Part shown: piece by piece, positions 34,501-44,000 of the stretch
Numbering within the stretch: the stretch's first letter is position 1
How the letters are laid out: the number at the start of each line of letters is the position of its first letter
DNA from: Cyanophora paradoxa
Taxonomy: Eukaryota; Glaucocystophyceae; Cyanophorales; Cyanophoraceae
Length of the DNA: 64,000 bases
Assembly: GCA_004431415.1 (NCBI GenBank)
Contig: QPMI01000482.1
Span: 434,001-498,000, forward strand
Direction of reading: 5' to 3'
Notes under the pieces: generated by a model
Database searches by the model: none
The model's input: the letters and a program-made list of their open reading frames with translations, nothing else
Told to the model about the DNA's origin: nothing
Made by a program: the position numbers and the translations under genes

Positions 34501-35985
34501 GTGCGCCCCGCAGAGCTCGGCGCCACGTTCCGGCGCGACCCGCAGCGCGACTTCGACGACGCGTTCCGGCGCTGGGCAAGGGCCCTCTTCGGCCAGCTGC
34601 GGCACCAGAGCCCGCGGGCGGCCCGGCGCGACCCGGGTGGGGCCCGCCCCTCCCGCCCCCCTGCGCCTCCTGCGCGCGCCCGCCTGAGGGGAGGCATGCC
34701 GCCCGGGCGCGGCAGAGCTGCTCCGCGCGCAGCAGACGGTGCGGAGGCGCCTGTACGAAGCCGCGGAGGTCGTCCAGAGCAACATTTGGGCGCGCGAGTT
34801 CAAGGTCCGCTCGCGGTCGGGCCTCCCCGCGAGCAGCGCCCCCCGCGCCCCGGCCCGAGCGCGGGGCGGGCAGTACGCCATCGAAACCCTCCCCATCGTC
34901 GACGAATCGAACGACTTCAGCGAGCGCTGCGGTGCGGGCGCGGGGGCGGGGGCGCCTCGCTGCGCCTCCGGAGCCTCCAGCGAGGCCGAGGCGGCGCAGG
35001 CTCGTGCAACCGGGAGGTCGGGTCGGCGCGCAAGACTTGGCTCGTCTTCGACGCCTTCAGCTACCATCCCGAAGCCTTCTGGACCTCCCCCTCCGCCCAC
35101 CCCGTCCGCTCCATCCCCGCCAGCTTCCCATCCGCCCTCCGGATGCGCCTTCCTCGCCCGCGCCGCTCACTCGCACACTCAGGTCCTCACGCCGCGCGGG
35201 GGCGCGAGCTCGAGCTCGCGCGCCGAGACCCCGGAGGAGCAGAGACCGGCCTTCGCAGTCGGGCCGGCCTGCTGGCGCGCTCGAGCCTCCCTTGCCGCCG
35301 ACTAGAACGCGCGGGTGTCCCTCTAACCGCGACGCGCCACCGGCAGGTACATCGCGCGCTCCTTCCACTTCCTCTTCCACTACAAGTACCACTTCTGCCG
35401 CGAGCTGCAGGTCGGCGGCCCCCTCGCCTCGCCTCGCCCCGCCCCGCGCCCCTGCCCGCCTCCCTTTGCGCTCGCGGCCGGCCCCTCCGCCCTCGCCGAC
35501 GCCGGGCCGGGGCTGCCCAGAAATACGCGGAGGCGAACAAGCGCCTGACCGAGCTGCCGGAGGACTGGATCGAGGAGGTGCCCGGGGAAAGCGCGGTTGC
35601 GTCGCGCGCGGCCGACGCCCACCCGCCCGCAGAAACGCGACCTCGTCCTGCAGCACGCCGACGAGGCCAAAGGTGCCGCCTCGGACGCCCCCCGGGGCGC
35701 CGCTCCCCCTCCCCCGCCCCCCCCCCCCCCCCCCCCCCCCCCCGCCCCCGCCCCCGCCACCCGCTGAGGCTGCGCGCCTCCGCAGAGTACAGGCGGGACG
35801 CGAGGGCGGACCGAGCGGAGGGCTTCGTCGACGTCTTCGGCCGGAGCGTGCGGCGCGGCGTGAGCTCGAGCGAGGTCGACGACGACGACGCCGCCCGCCG
35901 CTCTTACGACCCTTTCGCCCCCGACCCCCAGCGCCAACGCGCGGGAAGAATCCTTCCGCGCTGGCTCCGCGAGGACCTCCGCTAG
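31572..35985 (+). CDS. SIM-containing, DUF4211-like nuclear protein
   Basis: Start MAGSAVRYSSGGRHPPG at 31572, then an acidic block (DTDRSSDEDEDSADEY, FVVDDHDALIPEDEAD) and a basic nuclear-localisation stretch RQLRKKRRLSR (about 31877-31912). A classical SUMO-interacting motif, VIDLISDEDE, lies at 32339-32368. Two exons end in a near-identical RLRKNAP-SG motif (32533, 32719). The middle is disordered, rich in Ser/Pro/Glu with KRK patches (33600-33760). The C-terminal exons look like DUF4211: FVVSDGASIEYESD (about 34111), VRRRLYEAAEVVQSNIWARE (34740-34797), YAIETLPIVDE then a Cys pair SERC and ACNREVG, KTWLVFDAFSYHPEAFW (about 35032-35085) and RSFHFLFHYKYHFCREL (about 35355-35408). The end is YDPFAPDPQRQRAG then a short tail. 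DUF4211 has no defined biochemical role; nuclear, chromatin-linked function is inferred from the SIM, acidic and NLS features. Confidence 0.55.
32533..32753 (+). repeat. Duplicated exon end (35-bp direct repeat, 186-bp period)
   Basis: A 35-bp segment at 32533-32567 (beginning CCCGGCTCCGCAAGAACG) recurs at 32719-32753 with one mismatch. It spans the exon end and its GGTGCG donor. The exons on both sides encode acidic then Ala/Pro-rich peptides, suggesting a small exon duplication. Confidence 0.85.
35717..35743 (+). repeat. Poly-C tract in intron
   Basis: Run of 27 C in the penultimate intron of the DUF4211-like gene, before a CCGCAG acceptor near 35786. Confidence 0.85.
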
Positions 35986-36951
35986 GCCAGGGCGCCTAGG
36001 CCTTCAGATCCAGCTCTACTCTTTCACTCAAGTCGTCTTCGTCTCTATTTAGTGCTCCGGGGTCTCTATTTTGTGCTTCGGCAGCCGTTTCAATTTCGGA
36101 ACCTATCTTGGAGAAGACAATATTTGGACATTTTCTTTGGACGTCTCTTCTGTTTTCGTCAGCGGTTGCAGGTTATAAGGCTCGTCTCGTAGTAGAAGTA
36201 AGCAGATATCGATGTACAGATGTAGATTCGCCGCTACCGCAGGTATGTAGAATAAACTAGCATGCCGTGCCAGTGCGGCCCGTGCGGTCGGCCTGCAGCT
36301 GCAGGGAACGGAGAAATTGCGCATGCCAAGCTTGACGAAATCGCGATCAAATTTGTGACGCGGACGTCGACGCTGTGACGGATGGGCCTGGCCGTTTCGC
36401 CGGCGTCGATCACGATCGTATCTGCTACCGGTAGCCAGCAGTGCCCACTGCCCAGCACTGGCCCAGCAGGCCTGCAGTGCCCGCTGCCGCAGTGCACGCG
36501 CGCGCAGCCAGGCCGCACTGTGCAGGGCACTAGGACTGCGCATGCGGGCGCCGCAAGCTATCATCAGGCTATCATAGAATAGCTACCGTATACGTAGTAC
36601 CGACAACAGCAGGCCTAGCAACAGGCTGTCACTGCTCTGCCTGTCAGCAGCGAAGGCGTTGGTGTCAGCAGCGACTCCGGTCCCTAGAAGCTGCGGCATT
36701 GCTGTTGCAAGCTCACTACAGCTCAGTGAGGTGCCGATCGACGTCGACGTGGAGTGCCGCACAGATTGTTTTGCCCCAGCAGGCCAAGTCAGCGGATCTT
36801 AGAGTCAGCGTCTGCCGTTTGCGACGCAACTGCCTCGGTGCGTGCTCTGCAGCAGTGCGTGCACGTGGTCAGTTTGCTTCCCGCCCCCTCCCTGAGCCCT
36901 CCGCGCTCACTTTCGCCCGCGGCCGGTCCGACCTCGCAGGGACCGGTAAAG
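35986..36951. other. Intergenic, AT-rich then CAGTGC-rich
   Basis: No gene supported. 36000-36300 is AT-rich. 36430-36500 is made of overlapping CAGTGC, CTGCAG and GCCCAGCA words with local inverted symmetry. The segment just before 36952 should hold the promoter and 5' UTR of the TIR-receptor gene; no TATA box is obvious. Confidence 0.6.
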
Positions 36952-39900
36952 ATGCCGCCGGTACTAGTGCCGGCGCACCGGCGCGCGGGCACACATGCGC
37001 ACCTCGCGGTGGCGGCGCTGCTCGTGTGCGCCCTGAGCATGCACTTCCCCTCCGGTGCGCGCCGCCCCGCAGGTCGCTGCGCCCTCTAGATCTTCGACCC
37101 CGCCCGCGGCCGCCCCTAACCTCTCGCTCGTGCGTCCCTCCCGGCGCGCTCGCCCTCAGCCTCGGGCTTCGCGACGCTCTACCAGTCGGGCTCTGACGTC
37201 TTCTGCGCCGTCGGAGAGTGCGCTGCCGTTGACCCTCTGCCGAAAAACTCGCCAGATCCATGGCCAGTTCTAGATCGAGAGCTCGCGATCGAGCGCTCGA
37301 CGATGCGGCCGCGGGGCCACGCGCACGGGCGTACGTGCCTAGCTTATGGGGCCGGGCGCCGGCTGCAGGACGTGCAAGGTGGAGTGGAGCAGCACGGAGG
37401 CGGTAAACTTCTACTTCTGCAAGTCCGGCTCCCTCACCCAGGACGCCTGCTTCCGCGTGCGCGCCCCGCCCTGCACCCTCGCCGGCTGCGAGGGCGCGCG
37501 CTTGAGGCGTCGTGTGACGGGTTCCGGCGGCGCGTGCTGGCAGCTGGCGGCCAACAAGGCGGCGAGCAGCAGCCGGACGGTCTCGTACTTCACGCCCACC
37601 CTCGCCGACTTCCAGACGTGCGCGCCCCGGCCCCATTCCCCGCCTCCCCCCACACCTCTCTCGAGCTCGGGGCCCCTCGCAGAGTCTGCGGCTCAACATC
37701 CTAGTGCGCCCCTGCCCCCGACCCCGGCAACCCCTGCCCCTCTCTGACCCCCCCCCCCCCCTCCACAGCGGGTGCCTGGTGATGTGGGTGGTGTGGCCGA
37801 GCGCGTCGAGCGTCGCCTCGGACTCGCGCTCCCTCGACGTCGCCCTCATGCGCAACGACGTCCTCTCCTACCGGCCCGCCCCCGCCCCCCCGTCACACCG
37901 CCCCTCGCAGCCCAGAGGGGCGGCGACGCGGGAATGCCTGCGTCGGCGGCTGACCGGCCGGCGCCTCCCACCGCAGGGCGGACACGTCGGAGTCGTGCCA
38001 GGCCGACGACACGTGCAAGGTGCGGCTTCCCCGGCCGCGGGGGCCCCCAGCTCTCCCTTGCGCCCCCCTGCGGGTCTAGAGCCGGCGCGGGGGGCGCCAG
38101 CGTCGCGCCAGCGCCCCGCTCACCGCCGGCAGGTGCACTGGACGGGGGTCTACCGCGCAGACGTCTACCTCTGCAAGGCCTCCGCCTTCGCCTCTTCCTC
38201 CTGCCACAGGGTCCGCGCGCCCCCGGCCCCGGCCCGGCACGACATCGCGCATGCGCGAGCTCCGCGTGAGCGGTGCGCGCCGGGCGGCAGATCGTGTCGG
38301 GGGCGGAGTGGGTGCACGAGCCGACGACCTTCAAGCTCCCCTCCGCCGCCGTCTCCGCCGTCTGCGGCAGCGCCGCCTCCTCCTGCGCCGCCTACTGGGT
38401 CAGCGCGCTCGATCTCGACCTCCGGATCTCATAGAGGACCCTCGCCTCTCTTCCTCACGGGGGGCGGCAGGTTGTGATGCCGGCCGGCTCGTCGACGGGG
38501 GCGCTGGGGGACTCGGAGGCGGTGGCGGTGAAGGCGGCCCCGAGCGCGAGCGCATCCTCCGCCGTCGTTGCCATCGTCGTCGTGTGCGCCCGCGCCCGCC
38601 GCCCCCCGCCGAGCCCCCCGCCCCAGCTGCACGCCACTCGCGATCGAGCGCGGGGGCTTGGCCTGGCTGCGGCTGATGGCGAGGGGCGCGCAGGGTGGTG
38701 ATCGGCGCGCTGGTGGTGGTGGCGGTCGCCGCGGCGATCGTCGTCAGGCGGCGCCGCGGCCGGCGCGCCAAGATCGGCGCCTTCGCCTCCGGCCCCAACG
38801 AGGTCCGCTCCGCTCCGAGGCTGCCCCGAGGCTCTCGCCCCCCGCTGAGCCGCCTCGTTTCCAGGTGGCAGGCGGGCCCAAGCCGATCACAGTGTGCGCA
38901 CGCGTCGCCTCGATCGTGGTTCAGTCCACTCTCAACAGTCGGGGCTGACGCGGCTCGCTCCCCTCCGCAGCATCTCGAGCGCTCTCGTGGCCCCCGTCCC
39001 CATGCAGCCGTACCCCATGCAGCCGCAGCAGCAGCCGTACCCCTACGCCCCGCAGCAGCAGGCCTTCATGCCCCAGCAGCCGTACCCGGGTGAGTTTGAG
39101 CGGCCCTTTGCCGTCCCCTCCAGTACTCAAAAGCTCATCCGTTGGAGCAGGCGGGTACCCGAGGCAGGGATATCCCCCCGCCCCCGGCTACAGCTACCAA
39201 TACCAGCAGCAAGCGCAGCCACAGCCGATGGAGCAGCCGATGACCATGCACCCCCAGATGCAGATGCAGCAGCCTCCTGGGTACCCCCCGCAGCCGCAGC
39301 AGCAGCAGCCGGGGTACCCTCCGCCGCCGGAGGGGTACCCCGGGGCGGAGGTGAGCCGCGACCTCTTCCGATCGGGGAGCATGGCGGGCGCCGGGGCGGC
39401 CCCCGCCGGCCCTCTCTTCGCGCGCAGCGCGTCGCTCGGGCCCCAGTGCGCCCGCCTGCCTCCCCTCCGCTCCCCTTCCCATTCGCTTTCCTCTGATCCG
39501 TTCCTGTCGCTTTCAGGTTCGAATACCACGTCTTCATCAGGTGCCAGCCCCCTGCGCTCGTCGAGCCGACATTAAGAAACGTTTAAGGGCTCTGACGGGG
39601 CGGCAGCTACCGGCGGGCCGGGGGCGCGGACCGGGCGCACTTCATCCGGGACCGCCTGGCGGCGCAGGGCTACAAGGTCTTCATGGACGTCACGGAGCTC
39701 GGCCAGGGCAACTTCGAGTCCCAGATCGTCGTGCGCCCCCGCGACGCCGCCGGCTTCGGAGCTCGATCTCCCCCCCCTCTGCCGTGAAGTGAGCTCGAGG
39801 CGCGGCCGCTGAGGCGCGGGGGCCGGGGCCCGGGGCGGGGACAGAACTGGCTGCGGGGCTCGGCGTGCGTGCTGGTGGTGCTCTCGCCGGGGGCCCTCGA

Positions 39901-40347
39901 CCGCTGCCGCGACGAGGCCGACTGGGTCCGCAAGGAGCTCGCCATGGCCTGCGCCCTCAAGAAGGCCCGCCTCGAGCCCGCCCCGCGCCCCGCCCCCCCG
40001 CCTCCGCTGAGCGGCGCCCAGACGATCGTGCCCGTGACGGACGCGGCGTTCACGTGGCCCCACGAGGGCGACCTCCCCGACGAGATCCGCGCCATGCCGC
40101 GCCACAACGGTGCCGGCTCCCCCCGCATCCCCCGCCACCCTCAGCGGGGCCCCTGATCATGACTTGGGCCGGCGCAGGGGTGATGTGGCACCACGACATG
40201 GTGGACGCCTGCATGCAGCGCATCTGCGCCTTCGTCGACGGCTCCGTCCGCAGCGCCACCCTCGCCCCGGCGCAGGGCCCCGCCCTCGCCCCGGCGCAGT
40301 GCCCCGCCCCCCACGCCGCCCCCGCTGGCCTCCAGGCGAGCCAGTAG
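36952..40347 (+). CDS. Type I membrane protein with SARM1-like TIR domain
   Basis: TIR domains of the SARM1 class cleave NAD+. About twelve short exons give a receptor-like protein. A signal peptide (hydrophobic LAVAALLVCALSM, residues about 17-29) is followed by a Cys-rich ectodomain with two similar units, one starting TCKVEWSS with NFYFCKSGSLTQDACF (37370-37460), the other TCKVHWTG with DVYLCKASAFASSSCH (38010-38210). A TM helix (VVIGALVVVAVAAAIVV, 38555-38750) is followed by RRRRGRR, then a Gln/Pro/Tyr linker with QPYP and PGYPP units (38970-39350). The TIR occupies 39517-about 40250: YHVFISYRRAGG, HFIRDRLAAQGYKVFMDVTE, LVVLSPGALDRCRDEADW, VRKELAMACALKK, IVPVTDAAFTWP, LPDEIRAMPRHNGVMWHHD. 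These match SARM1-type TIRs block by block. The Glu after DWVRK aligns with the catalytic Glu of SARM1. Ligand and signalling partners are unknown. Confidence 0.82.
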
Positions 40348-41094
40348 CTCTTTCGCGCTGCTTCAAGTTCGCGCTGCCCCCGCCGCCGCGCTAAGAAATT
40401 TCTTAGTAGCTCGTGGATCGATTTCATCTTCATTCATGTGCGAACTCAGTGGCTCTCATCTGGATTAATTTCGATTGCGAGTATGCAGCTCGTAAGCTTA
40501 GGTTTGTTCTGTATTTGCAGTTGCTTCATGCATGTACAGCTGCTTCAACTTGGCAATTCTGTATTCTTTATTCTGGATTCTGTAGTCCAGTACTAGTACT
40601 AGTGCAGTCCGGATCTATTACGTATACTAGTCTGAGAGTCTTGACCTTCGCTTCCGTATACAGCCACGCTCGATGCCCCGAGGTTCCCAATTAACGCAGT
40701 GATCAATCAACACTGTGACATTCACACGGCCTCATTAGTTTTCCAGTATACATAGTACTCATGATCGATCAATGCATATGGTCCCATTAGTGTTCCCCGT
40801 TGGTTTTCGCGAGCTGATCATGACGATATCGATGTGCGTGTTTGCAACAAGGTTTAGATCTATAGCTAGCGCTAAATTGCAATTGCTGAATTAATGTCGA
40901 CTATAGCTATCGAATTCGATTCCGGTGTTCTCTGAAGCTCATCATGGCCATACCAGTCAGAGTCGACGTCGACGTCGAAATGGTACCGGTGCGCGAAATT
41001 CTGACAAAGTTGGCTAAGCTTTCAAGAAATGTACAAAATCTATAGCTAAGACGGTGCTGAGCTTGAGCATGATTCGGGGCCCTCCGGATCCAGC
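40348..41094. other. AT-rich convergent spacer
   Basis: About 750 bp between two convergent genes, rich in palindromic words (ACTAGTACTAGT near 40595, GTCGACGTCGACGTCG near 40965, GATCGATC). No coding potential supported. It probably includes both 3' UTRs. Confidence 0.65.
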
Positions 41095-44000
41095 CTAGGA
41101 GACGCTCTTAAAAGCGGCGGCGGGGGCGGAGCTGCGGCGGCGCTTCGCGGCCCCCTGCTCGATCGGCTCGCGCGCCACAGACACCTGCAAGAAAATTAAA
41201 GCGAGGCCGGTCAGGTCGTTCGCGAGACACGCGTTGAAAGGAGGCTTAAGCTTTGGGTTGTTCATCAAATCGAAGTTTGAGAGGGCTGCGGGCCTTGGCG
41301 TAGACGCGGGAGGCGACGGCGGCGGCGACCATGCGGGGCCCGCCCTCCAGCTGCACGCTCCCCGCCCGCCCCCGCCCGCCCTCCCCCGCGCCCCTGCCCC
41401 CGCATCCGATCGACTCGAGGGCCGAATCTGAGGCTCGGAAGGGCCGGCGCACGCGAGGGGGAGGCTCTCCTCCGCGTCGGCCTCAGCGCCGCTCCCGTCC
41501 CCGCTCGAGAGCGCCCGCTTCGCCCCGCGCCTCCCGCCCCCGCCCCCGCCCTGCGGGGAACAGCGGTGATGAGAGCTGGTGGGGCGCCGGCGGGGCGGGC
41601 GGGCCTTCTTGGAGGGGAGAGGGGCCTGGCCGCCGGCCTGCGCCTCCTGCCCCGCCAGCGTCCCCCGCCCCGCCTTCCCCTTCCGCCCCGCCGCCCCCGC
41701 CCCCGCCCCCGCCTTCCCCTGCGCCTCGGCGTCCCCCGCGTCGAAGTCGAAGGCTGCCGAATGACAGCGCGCGCGATCAGCTTTCCGCGCATGGCAGATA
41801 GCACCGCTTTAAATTCAAAATGAAATCTGAGAGGGCATGGCTGCATCCGGAATCAATTTACTCACCGCTGGCAGCAACGGAGCCCTCCTTGTCCCCTGCG
41901 GAATTCGAAGTAAAATAATTATATAATGTCGATGCATATGCTGGATTCTAATTTCGCGCAAGCGCGAATAATTTTAAATGGCGTCGTAGGGGGCCACCGG
42001 TGCGGGTTGCGCCCGTGGCTGCGGGGGCCTTGGCCTTGTCGGCCTCGTGGGGCGGCGGGTGGCCAGCGATGGCGACGGCAGCGGGCCCCGGGGGCGGTTT
42101 CGGGATGCCCCCGGCGACGTCACCCTGCGCACGTCGCTGAGCTTGGATGCGCAATCGGACTGTTTTGACTTCTAGTTGATGAAGATATGGAGAGATCAAT
42201 CTTCATTCCATATCTTAATTTAATTTCTTGAAAATCGCGAGAGCTGGCGCGCAGGGACCGGGGGCGAGGGGGCGCGCGGGCCTGCTTGGCGAGCTCGAAG
42301 AGGCGGTCGTTCAGAGCGTCCGCCACAACCTGCCGCCCTGCGCACGCCCCCCCCGCCCCCGCCTCGACTTGGAGCGCGGACCGTTTTATGTATTGGCCGG
42401 GCCGGGGCTCGCGATCGCGGGCGGGCGCACCGCGGCCGCGGCCGCGGGGGGGACGAAGAAGGCCCTCCTTCTCCATCCGCTCCATCGCGACCTGAGGCGA
42501 GTCGAGTGAGCTCGGGCGAGGCCGGATGCTTCGGGTTCGAAGGGAGGGCGGGCCTCGACGTCGGGGAGGGCGAGGCCGGAGGCCTCGGCGAGGGCCCCCG
42601 CGCTCACGGAGGCCTTCCCCGCCGCCGCCTGCACGCACAGCGCGTACTTCTCTGCGCCCCGCCCCCTCGAGCTCAGGACCGACCGCGAGGCGCGGGCGGG
42701 GGCGCGGAGGGCGGGGGCGGCGTGATCGGGCGGGCGGACGCTCGTCGGCGGAGGCGTCGCGGGGCTGCTCCTGCGCCGCCCCCTCCCCTGCCTCCTCCAT
42801 CACCATCGCCGTCGCCCCCGCCTCCTGCCCCCGCGGTCCCCGACTTGAATCCCTCGGATTCAAGTAGAGAGCACGGCGTGCATCGATGCGCAGCGCATCT
42901 ACATGCGGATCGACGGACCGCGGGCTCGGCGGCGGCCTCCCGCGGGGCGAGCGGGGGCGAGGGAGCGGTGGTGCGCTGCAGCTGCGTCGGGATCTTCTCG
43001 CGGTCGGCGGTGTGGGCGGCGATCGACGCCGACACCGATACCGGCACCGACGCCTCGGAGGACGCGGCCTGCGAGGAAGATTAATCATAAAGGCAGTCGG
43101 AGCGATATCCGCGGATTTAAATTTCTGCCCTTCGGAATGAATTCGAGAGGGGTGTGGGGGGGCGGGCCTCGCGGTCGGCGGTGGCGTGGCGGGGGATGCG
43201 GAGGGCCCAGCGGCTCGCCCCGCGCTTCACGAGGACGCCCTCCTCCGCCATCTGGTCCAGGAACGCTGCAGCCCCGCGCCGCGCCCGGAACGCATCGACT
43301 TTATATCAGAGATGAATTCGATCGCGGGGCGGGGCGCGCACCGCGGACGGTGTCCTCGTCGAGGAAGGGGAAGGCGGTGGAGAGGGCCTTCAGGGGGGGG
43401 GGGGGGGGGGGGGGGGCGTTAGAGCCGCGAAAAGCGGGGGCGAGGGCCTTGGCCTTGGGGCGGGGCGCCGGGGGGCGGGCCTTCATGTTGGGGGCGAGGC
43501 GGCGGGCCTTGATCTCCTCGACGGCCCCGTCGTACGCCGCGTCCACGTCGACCTCGGCTTCCCCGCCCCCCGCCGCCTGCGCGAGCGAGCGAGCGCGACC
43601 CTGCCATCAGCACGATGTCGACCGCAGGAAGGAATATTACTGGAAATTCAAGAGCGGACGGTGAGGAGACCCACCTCCTCGTCTGGGGCCTCGGACGGCG
43701 CCTCCGGGGCGGGCTCCGGAGCCGGCGCAGCGCGAGATTTATTGCCGACAGCTGTGCACGCCGGCGAATCAATTTGCAAATGCGAACAGACGTATACTTA
43801 AGGCTAGTGTGCGCAGCGAATTAAGATTGCAGAATAAATCTAAAAAGACTAGGGCGCTCTAGGTAGGTCTAGGCCTCGGGCCTAGAGCTCGAGGTATTAT
43901 TAACATTGTTATTATTATTGATGCCAAGGGCGGGGAGCCTCGGAGCTCACAGAGGCCGGAAAGACCGCCCTTGAGAGGCTCCTCCTGCGCGCGAGCCCTG

